64,000 bases of DNA from Thuidium tamariscinum (Eukaryota; Streptophyta; Bryopsida; Hypnales; Thuidiaceae). Shown one piece after another: positions 46,099 to 57,616 of this stretch; within the stretch, counting starts at the first letter, position 1, and every line of letters begins with the position of its first letter. The position numbers and the translations under genes were made by a program. The stretch is taken from positions 20,392,053 to 20,456,052 of the forward strand of contig OX344750.2 of the NCBI GenBank assembly GCA_947034885.2, in the 5' to 3' direction. The notes beneath the pieces are model-generated. The model made no database searches and was not told where the DNA came from. It saw nothing but the letters and a program-made list of their open reading frames with translations.

Positions 46099-47187
46099 GG
46101 GTCATTGCACGAAAGACTTAAAGCCTTTTGTCACACCCTAGTTTTTGATTTTTTTTTAGCCATAACTTTTGTGTTTTATCTCCAAATGACTCAAAATTTA
46201 TAGGGAAGCTACTCATAGATATTTTATATCTAAAATGAATTTTGGAGATTTAAAAAAAATAATTTATTATTTTTAAATAGCCCCGAAAATTTCTCATAGT
46301 ACTTGATTTAAGGGTTTTTAGCACCCTGTTTCTCCAAAAAAACGAATTTTGACCTAAAATGTGGAGAGGATGGTCTCTTAATAGACTTGTAGCTATTGTC
46401 TAAAGTAATTCTAAAAATATTTATTTTTATGTGTTGTAGAAGTCCACAAAAAGAGCTTCATTTTGCATTTTTTTTCCAAAGGTATAAAACATTGTTTTGG
46501 TGAGTTTTTTGGTCAAATCTCATCATCAAAAAGTTTTTTCAAATTTTGTATTTTTTTGTATTTTATTTTTTTAAATCCTATTTTTTACAAATTAAAATGT
46601 CACAAGGTATATTTTCTTCACCGGAATTCTATGAGAATTCTATGTCCAAAGTTCCGGTGAAGAAAATACACCTTGTGACATTTTAATTTGTAAAAAATAG
46701 GATTTAAAAAAATAAAATACAAAAAAATACAAAATTTGAAAAAACTTTTTGGTGATGAGATTTGACCAAAAAACTCACCAAAATAATGTTTTATACTTTT
46801 GTAAAAAAATGTAGAATGAAGCTCTTTTTGTTGACTTCTACAACACATAAAAATAAATATTTTTAGAATTACTTTGGACAATAGCTATAAGTCTATTAAG
46901 AGACCATCCTCTCCAAATTTTAGGTCAAAATTCGTTTTTTTTGAGAAACGGGGTGCTAAAAACCCTTAAATCAAGTACTATGAGAAATTTTTGGGGCTAT
47001 TTAAAAATAATAAATTATTTTTTTTAAATCTCCAAAATTCATTTTAGATACATAATAGCTATGAGTAGCTTTCCTATAAATTTTGAGTCATTTGGAGCTA
47101 AAACACAAAAGTTATGGCCAAAAAAAAATCAAAAACTAGGGCGTGACGAAACGCAACAAATAGTACAAGTCTTTCATGCAATGACCC
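46099..47187. mobile_element. Palindromic GGGTCATTGC-family element (TSD TGAA)
   Basis: Starts GGGTCATTGCACGAAAGACTT and ends AAGTCTTTCATGCAATGACCC, with TGAA at 46095-46098 and 47188-47191. The whole 1089 bp is an inverted repeat centred near 46640. Arms of about 530 bp read nearly the same on opposite strands. Frames at 46463-46660 (+) and 46618-46881 (-) translate the same sequence for that reason. A single arm recurs at 39737-40283. Confidence 0.87.
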
Positions 47188-47570
47188 TGAACTGTAAATT
47201 GCCATGGATTTCAAAAAAATATAACATTCATGGAAATTCAATTTGACACCAGTGTGTTCAATTAGACCTTTATGTATATAGTAATGGACTAATGGTAGAG
47301 AGACAAATTTGTTTGTACATTAGGTTATATAAGCTAGGATTGAATCATTGTAGACAAAGAATTATTTAAGTTAAATGAAACATTTGTCAAATATTAGGCA
47401 ATGTCCTTTCCTAGATTCCTTACAATGTCAATGAATCAAATTGCTAAATTGCTACAAACCTTGCAAATTGCTTCTCTTTGAATGTTTGTATACATTTTTC
47501 AATGAATAAAGAAAACAGCATCCACATTTTGCATGTTTCATCCATGTCCGTAGATGAAAAGAGCTTATGT

Positions 47571-47627
47571 AATAGCTTCATGATTTTGTATTTCAAATAT
47601 GTAGAAATACAAAATCATGAAGCTATT
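47571..47627. repeat. Perfect 24-bp hairpin
   Basis: Arms 47571-47594 and 47604-47627, starting AATAGCTTCATGATTTTG, are exact reverse complements around a 9-nt loop. It lies in single-copy AT-rich DNA about 1.5 kb upstream of the F-box-like gene. No poly-T tract suggests a terminator, and its role is unknown. Confidence 0.8.
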
Positions 47628-47904
47628 TTCAGCAATAATTAGCACATTTGAAGTTCAAAATCCTTTACTCCACCTTTTATTGAGAAGCGCTTTAACGTCC
47701 ATATTCTGGACGATGAACAGAGGGCTTCAAGGCACTGCTTCATCCAATTAACTTCTCATTTATGAAATGAAACACTTGAATCTAGAAAAGACAACCATCC
47801 TTAATGACCAAATTCATTAAATTCTGGTAAATGATATATATGTACAAAGCTATAAGCAAAAATGTGCGAAAATTCTAAAAAGGATTGAGACGCTTCAGGG
47901 TTAA

Positions 47905-49034
47905 GTAATTCATGTTTGTGCATTTGTGGAAATCTTGGGAATGATGGTATCTCCAGTGAATGGCACGCCAGGCAAGTGAGTCAGCTTGAAAAACCAACTG
48001 GAATGTCCGTTCTCAGCGGCTTCGGTCGCCGGCTACGACTCGCGACGGCCATTCAAACCCAAGAAACGTCAGGATCGGACTCACCGACGAACGTCAGTGC
48101 CTGAACCTCCTCCCGAGTCGATCGCAAAACCTAGTTTTTCTTCTCTCCCACCATCGAGGTTTCGCCTAGGGCTGGGGGCATGTCGCTAGAGGCAATCCCA
48201 TGCTTCTTTAAATTCCCAATTCTCTTCTTCAGTTTGCATTTCTATCCGGGAGCCACCATAGTTGCTGTCTTCCTGGCGAGCGAGCGCTTTGGTCTTTACT
48301 CAGGACGACGCATTTCCATTTTCCACTGCAACCGAGGATTGAGCTCGCCTGCTTTCGGATACATTTGGGTCCAACTACCTTGCAGCAATTGGCTGGGTTC
48401 GCAGGTAATTTGCAGCAACTGAGGTTTTTTTCAGTGGAATTCGTGTTCTTTTGAAAGTCCAGTTACTTTACGTTTATCGCATGAAACACGCTGCTTTTTT
48501 CTCGTGTGTGCAAATCCGATCAGTAAATGTCGTACTTTCGTTCGTAGCTTCTCTGCTTGCTTTTCGTCAAGCTGCCTAAAGTCAGTTAGTTCATTAGGTC
48601 CATTGCCTGCAGGCAGGTGCAGATAGATAGTTTTAATCTCGAGATTATCTCATGATTTTCCTGTCACAAGGGACTAGAGTTTGTGACTCTGACTGTGTGA
48701 GGAAGATAAAGAGTTACATTAGTTGATGGATGCGGAGAAAAAGAACTCTAGTGAGACTGCATTCCGATTATTGGCATCGCGTATTCACGCGTGCACGCAC
48801 ATGTATAATTCGCCTTGTCCGGTGGCTGTCTTCTAAGTCACGGCATCGCGGACTGTGCCTAATCATGGCATCGCATGTTCACACTCGCCTTGTCCAGTAC
48901 TGTTTAATTTCTACTTCACGGCTTTGCGGCATGGCTCCTCAACCCTAATCGAAAATGTTGAATTCGACCCCATCCTTAACGTACTAACGCCCTTTGATTT
49001 GCATATGTATTCCTTTTGTGACTGGCAGATCGAG
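47905..49034 (+). promoter_or_regulatory. Promoter and leader of the F-box-like gene, possible leader intron
   Basis: GC content rises sharply from about 47930. The stretch to 48420 is pyrimidine-rich and CpG-containing, as expected for a 5' UTR. A donor (CGCAG/GTAATT) at 48401-48402 and an acceptor (CTGGCAG/ATCGAG) ending at 49030 would define a leader intron of about 630 bp that places the ATG at 49035 four bases into the next exon. An upstream frame of 80 codons (48180-48422) starts within the putative leader. Confidence 0.45.
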
Positions 49035-50741
49035 ATGTCGGGCGATATCATCGACCTCACCATGACTGACCCAGCTGATGAGCAGACTCATTCGGAAGCT
49101 GATTTGGCCACCATCTACGACGTGATGGTGTGGCACCAGATACCCCACCTCCCAGCCCGCTCTCTGATGCAGCTGAACTGCGAAAGATGGTCAGTGTGGA
49201 ATCCTTGCCACACAGCCCGCATCATAGAGGCTCGCAGGCTGGACAACTCCCGGGACTGGTACTTCCCGCTCATCTGCAAGAGGTGGATCCCCGCGCCCAA
49301 GCCCGGGGAAATTGTACCTCCCGAGCGCTGCTGGACATGGTCCGGAATCTGGCACGAGAGTGCCGATCACGCGCATACTGAAAGCGTCTTCACCCTTCCT
49401 CCGATGACCTACTTGCGGCAGGACTGGCGCTTTGTCACCTTCATGCTATTCCACATTGCTGCCAGCGAAGGTGGTCTACTCCTTATATGGAGCAGGAGAG
49501 AGATGATCCCGAAACGCCGCAGCGAAGCCGAAAGCAACGTCCCCGACACCTCACCTCCGGAACGGAGCACCGTGACTGAATCTGATTACTGGGAGAAGCA
49601 CTCTTCTCATTGGACTCGTATGCTGGTGTGCAACCCGTTGACGAAAGAATACAGGGAGCTCCCGGCAGCGAATACTGAAGACATGGGGCGGCAGGCATGG
49701 CGACTTGGGTATTATCATGGCGTGCAGGTACGCATGGTGGTCGACGACGAGGCCAACAGTTACCAAGTGATGCTGCTTTTAAAGAGCTTCGTGGCGGTTT
49801 ACAAGTCCACGACCAACAGTTGGAATTATCTCCAATTCCAGAAGAGTCGTCCATGGAGTCGAAGATTTCACCCGTGGGTGCTTTACAGTGCAGCCGTAAG
49901 TGTGGGTGCGCGTGTCTACTTAGCAGACGTACAATCAGATATGCCGCACCTTGCCCATGCCCATCCATACGCACGCTTCGCCGCCCTCCGAATGGACCCC
50001 GTCTCCGACCCAACTCCAGTCGGTACTCTCCGCCTGTTTGAAGTCGACGCAGTAGCTGGGACGTGGCATGTTCGCTGGCAATTCACTCTTCACAAGTTCC
50101 ACTTGCCGGTGCTGAATCAGTACCCCGAAATTATTCCCTTTGACATGGGTGTCGTCGACAACGTGGAGCTCGTGAGATGCATGGGAGCCTTGTTTGCTAT
50201 TCTTCCGGCCAGGCTGCACGATGTGGTGACTGTGGAAAAGAAACAAACACCCCACTGGAGGAACGAACTTCTGAACTTTGGCACTGGTAGACGACTGAAA
50301 CGAAAGAACCGCCGGAGTTTCGAGCTCCACGACCCGAAGGAGATGTGGATGCGTGAGGTGGGGGTTAAGTATATGCCCCTGGTGTTCTATGTTATGAAAC
50401 TGCGATCAGCGGACGGGGTGTTCGGGGACGGGGTGGACCATGGGGTCCTGCGGATTGATGTTCCAAAAACTCGGAGTTGCCGGAATTTTCCAGATTATAT
50501 TGGTCGCAAGCAGAGGATGTACGAAAGGACTGACGTGCATCGGTCAGGGGGACCCATTTGGTTCAAGTGCGAGGCACGAGGGAGTGTGATCTGGGTGTCG
50601 TTTGAGGATTATCTGTTGTCGTATGATGTGGTGTCGAGGCAGTCCACGACGCGAATGATTCCTGTTGGCAGCAGCACAACCGACAGCGCTAATCATGTAG
50701 TTAGACTTGCTTACAGGCCAAACTTCCATATGAAGCCCTGA
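49035..50741 (+). CDS. F-box-like protein with a C-terminal beta-propeller-type region
   Basis: Likely substrate receptor of an SCF ubiquitin ligase, or a derivative of one. The product has 568 residues. Residues about 27-55 (IYDVMVWHQIPHLPARSL, then MQLNCERW) resemble the F-box core LP..SL.....C..W, but the usual opening LP is changed, so Skp1 binding is uncertain. Residues 141-151 (IAASEGGLLLI) and 197-210 (MLVCNPLTKEYREL) match the 'ASxGGLL' and 'VCNPLTxxxRELP' signatures of plant F-box/kelch-like proteins. FVAVYKSTTNSW (252-263) resembles the next repeat strand. The ATG chosen directly follows a plausible splice acceptor. An in-frame ATG at 49005 would add ten residues. There are no introns in the coding part. 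GC content is far above the surroundings. A degraded copy of its 3' half lies downstream at 51588. Confidence 0.72.
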   Translation: MSGDIIDLTMTDPADEQTHSEADLATIYDVMVWHQIPHLPARSLMQLNCERWSVWNPCHTARIIEARRLDNSRDWYFPLICKRWIPAPKPGEIVPPERCWTWSGIWHESADHAHTESVFTLPPMTYLRQDWRFVTFMLFHIAASEGGLLLIWSRREMIPKRRSEAESNVPDTSPPERSTVTESDYWEKHSSHWTRMLVCNPLTKEYRELPAANTEDMGRQAWRLGYYHGVQVRMVVDDEANSYQVMLLLKSFVAVYKSTTNSWNYLQFQKSRPWSRRFHPWVLYSAAVSVGARVYLADVQSDMPHLAHAHPYARFAALRMDPVSDPTPVGTLRLFEVDAVAGTWHVRWQFTLHKFHLPVLNQYPEIIPFDMGVVDNVELVRCMGALFAILPARLHDVVTVEKKQTPHWRNELLNFGTGRRLKRKNRRSFELHDPKEMWMREVGVKYMPLVFYVMKLRSADGVFGDGVDHGVLRIDVPKTRSCRNFPDYIGRKQRMYERTDVHRSGGPIWFKCEARGSVIWVSFEDYLLSYDVVSRQSTTRMIPVGSSTTDSANHVVRLAYRPNFHMKP

Positions 50742-51587
50742 ACGTGGGGTATATTAGTGGCAAGTTGAAAGCTTTGTGTGAAATTACACAATTTTCCCAA
50801 GGTGATGAGGAAGGTGATGAGGTAGGTGATACATGACGATCGACTAGAGCGTCTGTCATTACAATTGCAGTCTTTTCTTAAGTTTTTGGTTAAAAGATAA
50901 GTCAATAATCATGGATTTTTCAAGCTTCTGGATATGATAGGCTGTGCCAACATTATCGGTACAGACAGCCTGTAAAATGCGTGATCGACATCAAATTAGA
51001 TGGATTTTCGATCGAATGTGAGATTTTTGAAATGTGTAGAAATCTCCCTGATTAATTATTCCTGATTTTCAATTTATCCCCATTTTATTCAAGCTCTGAG
51101 GTTACACATGGAATTCTAGCTCTGGACCTACTCTTGATTATTTGCAGTCTACATAATCAGCAATTCAACACATGAAGTTGCATGGGAGTTGGAACTTGGG
51201 ACCCTGATCACATTTCAATTCGCACTTCTCGTAGGGCCGAACTCAACTTTAACTCGACTTTAACTTGGAGTGGATTGTGAATCTGGAATTTCAGTCATGC
51301 CTTGCAGTTGACATTAATTTAACCCCGATTGGACCCACGGCTAGTATCTGTCCAAGCACTGTGTACGCAGAACTACAAGAACGGTGGTAAACAGTTGCCA
51401 TGAGTTAGCAACTTTCAGATAAATTCTGGGATTGGGGACAAAGTCAGTAGATATCTGAAGGACTGTAATCTTACACTGGTGTTCAGACGGTCCAATATGT
51501 TATAGAGTTGCACTCTTATTTCATTACGCTGGACTACAATCAAATTGCTACCTGTGCTCACTATGTAAGTTATTTGATTTGTCCGCA
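50742..51587. other. Spacer between the F-box-like gene and its pseudogene
   Basis: Contains the gene's 3' flank. No further coding frame was recognised. Composition is intermediate, as in the rest of this gene island. Confidence 0.4.
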
Positions 51588-52053
51588 ACTTGGAGCTCGT
51601 GGGATGTGGGATGCTTGGGAGACTTTACATATTGCATATGCAGTCCTTCCTGCCCGGGCTGCACGATGTTTTGACGATTGAGGCGAATCAAACAAGCGTC
51701 TGCAATCTCGAGTCTCGGGATCATTCGTTCTGAGGATCGAGGAGCTCATCGTCGAGTGTATGCCGCTGGTGTTAAGTTCTTGGTCATGCCACATGCAGAC
51801 TGCTGAGCGACAGTGGCAGGGTGTGTGAATCATGTGGAATTAATTACGTATGGATACCGGTTCCACAGACTTTGAGTGCAGATATCGATGAGATTGTGTC
51901 TTGCAATCTGACTAGTTTGATGCGCCTAAATGTTTTGCTCCAGATGAACTAGCTGGTTCGTCTCCGAGGCGCAAATGAGGAAACGTGATTCGTGGTGTAA
52001 TCAGTCGATCGATCACTGTCTTCTGTCGTTTGATCGATGTGGTGACGCGCGAG
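51588..52053 (+). pseudogene. Decayed partial copy of the F-box-like gene
   Basis: The segment from 51588 parallels 50160 onward in the gene: 'gagctcgtg-gatg', then 'ccgggctgcacgatgt' against 'ccaggctgcacgatgt', then a GAGGCGAATCAAACAAGC stretch against GAAAAGAAACAAACACC. Further on, 'tatgccgctggtgtt' matches 'tatgcccctggtgtt'. The part near 51955-52053 ('ctggttcg', 'cgaggcgc', 'gtcgtttgatcgatgtggtgacg') matches 50556-50640. Many indels and stops break it, and the 5' half including the F-box is missing. It appears to be a remnant of a tandem duplicate. Confidence 0.75.
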
Positions 52054-52400
52054 TCCACCCCGCAGATCGATCGTACGTTGCTTTGCACCTGAAGGCGGAG
52101 AAGACTTTGAGATTAGCATATGTGCAAGCCTCGCTTCTATATCATCGAAGCCCTGAAGCCTGCGTGAATCATTGACAGAATGACAGTCCACTCTCAGATC
52201 GAGTCTCAGTTGGTAGTTGCATGCAGTTCTGTAACAATTATATTCTAGTAAGTAATTGAGTTGGAATATGATATGTGCTCTCATTTCGATCTGGAGCATG
52301 CAATTTCTAGCTGTAGAAGTTGATGCTCATCGATGCTGTCCTGAGGGTTCACAGGGGATAGCATGCAGCTTCGCTATGAGTCTCTTCGTGTATTTAAAAC

Positions 52401-52971
52401 CATTAGAGAAATTTTGAGCTCTCTAGAGGGCCGTTAGGAATTGACATGCAAAGCTATTTATTGAAGGTTAAAGATGATAGCTTTAGTACACAATATGTGT
52501 CGCTACTTTGTGTGAATATTCATCAAGTACTTATAAATTTGTTAAATAAAGAATTCACTTATTGTACCAAGGACTTGAATGACAAAAAGTATCTATTGTT
52601 CCATTGTCCAATAAGAGGTATTTCATGGTGCAAACATCATGAGTATGAAGTACCAATGATCTTATTAAAAAAAAAAGTCTCACTCATTGTACTAAAAACA
52701 CATGAGCCATTAGTACTTAATTGCACCAAATTTGTCCTTCTCCAAATAAAATAATCCCTCAATGTACTTAAAATTTGAATGACAAGAAGTACCTAATGCC
52801 CCATTATCCAATAAAAAAACATGTACCTTTATAAACATCATGATGTCAAAATGGGTGGAAATAGGGGAAAAAAGTTGTCCTTTATTTGATAAGTACGCAT
52901 TTAAATCCAATTGAGGACCCCAATTGAGGCCATTCTAGAGGCCCTTTGGAGAGTTCAAAATTTCTCTAATG
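52401..52971. mobile_element. ATTAGAG-type TIR element, intact copy
   Basis: Termini CATTAGAGAAATTTTGAGCT (then CTCTAGAGGGCC) and the right-hand GGCCCTTTGGAGAGTTC (then AAAATTTCTCTAATG) are inverted. Length is 571 bp. It is the uninterrupted paralogue, in opposite orientation, of 1464-2805. Sequence directly flanking the ends is compatible with a short AT or TA duplication but is ambiguous because the termini themselves read ATTAGAG...CTCTAAT. Confidence 0.8.
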
Positions 52972-53682
52972 CCTATCACCACTGGTTTGGAGCCTCCTTG
53001 CCCGTCACTCAGTTTGTTACCATTTTGGAAGCAGATATGTCTGAATTTTTTTTTTTATTTTTTATAGATGAAAGTACATCTCTTCTACTACTTCAGAAGA
53101 AATTTAGATTTTCTTTTGAGGAAAATTGATTCTTATGAAAAGTTTTTAAGAAAAAGTGAAGAAAAAATCATATCAAATAGAAAATTATCTCAAAAAATCT
53201 CAAATTTTCACCATGTGTGTATATTATAATGAAAAATATCATGGTAGAAACTGAATTTTTGTGTACTTCTATAAATAGGATACAATGAACATTAAAAATG
53301 TGGCCAAAGTTCAAAATGCATTAAAATATTCAATTTTACGAATTTATCCAAAATTCCAATTGAAGTAGAAACTATAGTAGAGGACCTTCATTTCATTACT
53401 TGGACTCAAACTCAAAAAATGTCAATTTCAACGAGAAATTTCAGATTTAGTCAATTTCTCAAAATACACTAAAATGGCAAATTTTGCCATCTATTTTGTC
53501 TAATTACTTCTCAATTAGTCAGACTAAAAACTCAATCAGTCAAATCGAAGACTCTTTACAATTCAACAGAAAAGGTCATTAAAAAAAAGTGGATGAAAAA
53601 ACTATTTTTGAGTGTTGAGGTCTTCTTGTGACCTTGCAAAGCCAACCGAATGCCATCAAATGGCACCGGCGGTGATTAGGGG
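52972..53682. mobile_element. Possible TTAA-family copy missing its left TTAA
   Basis: The right end reads CGGTGATTAGGGG followed by TTAA at 53683-53686. The left part starts CCTATCACCACTGG just after the ATTAGAG element, resembling the inverse of the right end (CCCCTAATCACCGCCGG). The left TTAA is not present, perhaps lost at the junction with the adjacent element. It is AT-rich and non-coding. Confidence 0.35.
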
Positions 53683-53686
53683 TTAA

Positions 53687-54703
53687 ATTTAGAAAATATA
53701 AAAAACCTCATACTTTAAGCTAGTTTAATTTTGTGATGAAGTAGTGTAGCAGGTGTAAACAACATTCTTTTCAGGGTTTTTTTTCAAGGTCTTTTAAAGG
53801 CGGCTTGTACTCTTCTAAACATTTTTCACTAAATTTTTCTTGAAAGACAAATGAAATCTAAATGATTGTATCTATTATTATATTATATATATTTTTTGGA
53901 CTCTTGTTGTATTAGTTTGAGAGTTTTTGAAGTAAAATGGCCATAATTAATTGCATCCAATATTGTCTAAGTGTCTCTACCCTAAATTGGTCACCAATTC
54001 ACCATTGGTATTGTGAAGAAATTCAAATTTTGGTTCTATGTGAACATGCTTTTAGAATTGGAATTGTTCTTTGAGCTCCAACGTTGAATCTTCTTTAATA
54101 AACCTTAGAAAATGTCAATAGAAGCAAAACAAAGAAAATGAAGGTTGTCTTGTGTATTTTGAGTTTTGCTTGAAATTTGTCACAACATCCATAGTGGTAT
54201 AGCAGTGAGTTTTATATTGCAATTGAAAAGAGAGAGCCTAACCTTATTTCTAATTATATGACATGAAATCAATCTTTGGTTTATAATTTAATACACTACT
54301 ATCATAGTTTAATTAATGAAATATACCTATGGTAAGAAATATTTTTTTTGAGGTTCTACATTGCCCTATATTTCATATGATTTTTTGTCTTTTTAATTTC
54401 TCTATAATTTTTAATTTATAAACCATTTTAGATACCAAATTTAATTTTTGAAGGAGAATCAAAATGATATTAAACTCAAAGAAGATATGTAAAAATAAAG
54501 CATTCATTAATACTACTAGTTATACTAAGGTAGTTAAACCCTTCTTGATCACCTCCCTTTTCAAAAGCTAGGTTGTTCTATTTCTAAGCATCTCAAATAG
54601 GAGTAATTGGTCAATCATAATGCATTTTGGGCCATTGATTTTTAGAACATGTCCTAACTAGTCTATGGTTGAAATAAGACATATGTATATAATAAGAATA
54701 GGT
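53687..54703. other. AT-rich spacer, nothing recognised
   Basis: No coding region or repeat boundary recognised. Confidence 0.4.
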
Positions 54704-55437
54704 GGATCATTGCAAGAAAAGGTGGTATTATTTTCCATTACAATTGGGATATACTCTTGAAGTATAAGTCCAATGAACATGAAATTTTAATTGAACATGT
54801 ATAACTTTGTAGAAATCAAATCCATTATTTTTCAGAAATTCAAGAAAATCATTTGATATTTAAAATTTATTTTTGTTAATCTGTCACAAGTTGAGGTTTA
54901 GGCCTTAGGGGTTTTCACTAAATTCTTAGTCCCCAAACTTAATTATGTATAGGTGAAAATTTCATGGTCTATTTGCATAATAGGAAAGCATGTTTTTATT
55001 AAAAGAAATTTGAATTCTAAAAATATATTAGTTGATGTCCTCTACATGAGTACAAATAACTCTCATTGTGCACAATTTTTGAACATTTAAGATGGTTCTT
55101 AAAACTTTCTTTTGGTGGAATCTCATCACCATCAATTCTTTTCAAATGACTAATTTTTAGGGTTTTAGAAAAAATTCCTATTTTTTATAAATTAAAATGT
55201 GAAAATAGAGTGACAATAACTATTTTCTAGAGATTTTACACTTTTCTAGTTCATGTAGTTAGAGAATTTTTCTATGTGTTTCCTTTTTAGGGTAACTTCT
55301 TCTTAAAGGTGTATACATGAAATATATTTTTCACTTTTTCTTAAAATTATTTTTCTATTTTGAAAGTACTCTAGAAGAAAAAAATGAAAGCTCAGAAAAA
55401 CAATACACTTTTTGGACACCATTTCTTACAATGACCT
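54704..55437. mobile_element. GGGTGATTGC-family MITE, diverged copy (TSD AGGT)
   Basis: The left end is GGATCATTGCAAGAAAAGG and the right end is CCATTTCTTACAATGACCT, flanked by AGGT at 54700-54703 and 55438-55441. Length is 734 bp. The interior parallels 42090-42819, including 'gaacatttaagatggtt', 'ttttggtg' and 'cacttttctagttc' segments. It is non-coding. Confidence 0.8.
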
Positions 55438-55441
55438 AGGT

Positions 55442-56680
55442 TCTTCTAAATCTTGATGAAACAAATTGACAATAATTTTTTGGGGCAAAATTTTTTTTTT
55501 AATTTGTCTAAAATCTATTTTTTTACATGGGGAAAAAAATTCTCCTACCAAATCTAATTGTTAGCTATACTCAATTCCTGAAATGGTTGGAAATAGGTTA
55601 TAAGCTTCTAGTAGGGTGTTGTCAAGGTATAGATTATTCATTGGCCTTGAAATTAAATGATATAGTGGATGTAATAAACACAGTGTGAATGTGTGATGTA
55701 GTTTATGAAAAAAAACTTTGCTTAGATATTGATCATCAAATAGGGGTAAATATATTTTTAAGTTTTATATTTATCTACAATTTTTTCTTATTTTTTCTTT
55801 GAAGATAAACACTCAAATTGCAATTCACAACAATGGATGATTCTAAAAAAGAATCTATGGTCATTTTTGTAGTGTTTGCCAAAATTGGAGGTTTAAGCCC
55901 TTGGTACTATGAGCAGTAGAAGGAAAAGCTTGTTGGTCAATTTTGGACCAATGATCATATCCTAAATCTATTTTATTAATGACAAATGTCCTTCATGAGT
56001 AACATAGACAAACCTAATACCACCCTAATTTGCAATCTAACTATCTTAGGGTCAATTCCAAAAGTGGTACATATTTGTCAAAGGTATGTGCTTGTTTAAT
56101 GAGTCAAATCTAAGTGGGATTGTAATTATTTGATCAAAATTGTAGTTTCTATGAATTTTTGAAATGGTCAAACTTGAAGTTACAAAACCACACCTAGACT
56201 ACAACCCATCAACAACCTATAACCACCTAATCAACTATTAGACTTTATCTATTAATGGAGCGCTTTGACATATTATTCTATCATCATCATACTACTAAAA
56301 TCATAACTCCCTCTCTAATGTCACAAATGCTACCATTAATACTAGGGGCTGGTGCTTGATATGCTATGCATTCACTATATCACATATTAATAGAAAATTT
56401 ATATATTTGAATAGAATGCATGATATTGATTTCAATAAGTTGTTAAAATAAGTATTTTAAGTATTTTATAAGAATGTTTTCAATCATGAATACATGAAAA
56501 CCTTATTGTCACACAATGTGATATTACAGAAAAAGAGTAGCAATTTGCAATCACTTTTGTAATATCACTTTTTACAAGAGTGATATTATAAAAATAATGT
56601 AGTTGTTGCAATGAAGGTGATATTAAAGAAGATCCACAAGAAGATGTAATAGAGGTAGTAAATCCATTGGTTTTCTTGGC
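55442..56680. other. AT-rich spacer, nothing recognised
   Basis: No gene or element boundary recognised. Confidence 0.4.
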
Positions 56681-56684
56681 TTAA

Positions 56685-57612
56685 CCCCTAAAGGTTTTTG
56701 ACTATGTTTTCACCAAAAATGCTTCAAAACTGCCATTTCTAATACAAGTGCAATTTTTTTTAAAACACATTTTTGACTCATGTAACCATAGGATCTTGTA
56801 GTAAGGTGGTTTGTAAACATGTGGAAAAAATTTCAGAAATTTCTACCATGTAGATTGCAAGATATAAGCATTTGAATTGACAAAAATTGTTTTTTTATCC
56901 CTAAGAAAATCCAGGCAGCTGCACTTCACAAGGTCACATTTGTGTGAAAAAAAATTCAAAATGGTGGTTATTCTTTGAATTCATACTTCAATGCAAGTTG
57001 GCTACATTCTCAAAAAAATTCAAACCATTTGGAATTGTACAACATATAGGAAAAAATAAGTAAGTAGAAAGAAGTAAAAAATGAGCCAAAATACTAAATT
57101 GTGAACATTTTATTCATGGAATTGAAAATTTTCAATCCCAATGGCTAAAATGTTGTAATAAACAGTCTACACCTTCTGTTTTTATTTTTTTTCAAAAATA
57201 TGAAAAATTGAATTAAATGAAGAATTTCAAACTTTTTTTGTACTGTAGAGATTCTGTAACTGGCCACAAACTACTCCAAACTGAAAATCTTCATAACTTT
57301 TGACTTATAGATTGGAATGGATTGATTCAAAGCTTCCCATGTCTGTATAAACCTAAAGAATCAATTTGAAATTTCACTTTTTAAAAAAAAGTTTTTTCAT
57401 CTGCCCGGTCTGCCCGCCAAGTAAAGAAAACAGCATATCCTACCATAACTTTTTAACCATGAAGTCAAAAGTTATGAAAATTGTCAGGCCTTAAAGCTAC
57501 TTCTCGGGCACATATTGTATCAAAATTTCAAAGAAAATAATAAAAACTCTATCCATACAGAGGTGCCCAAAAAATTTATAATCTCAAAAAATGTTGTTCA
57601 GGGCTTTAGGGG
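56685..57612. mobile_element. TTAA-flanked MITE, copy C
   Basis: TTAA at 56681-56684 and 57613-57616 flank 928 bp starting CCCCTAAAGGTTTTTGACT and ending GGGCTTTAGGGG. Length and internal plan match copies A and B: a 'ggatcttgta' block, a 'gggcaga/gcccgcc' palindrome near the right and AT tracts between. Substitution divergence from B is high. It is non-coding. Confidence 0.82.
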
Positions 57613-57616
57613 TTAA

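Noticed and set aside
46463..46881. Two similar hydrophobic frames on opposite strands
   Set aside because: They are a product of the palindromic element at 46099-47187; the Phe/Lys-rich composition reflects poly-T and poly-A tracts.
49115..50330. Several minus-strand frames of 60-176 codons over the F-box-like gene
   Set aside because: They are shadows of a GC-rich coding region; none has family motifs.
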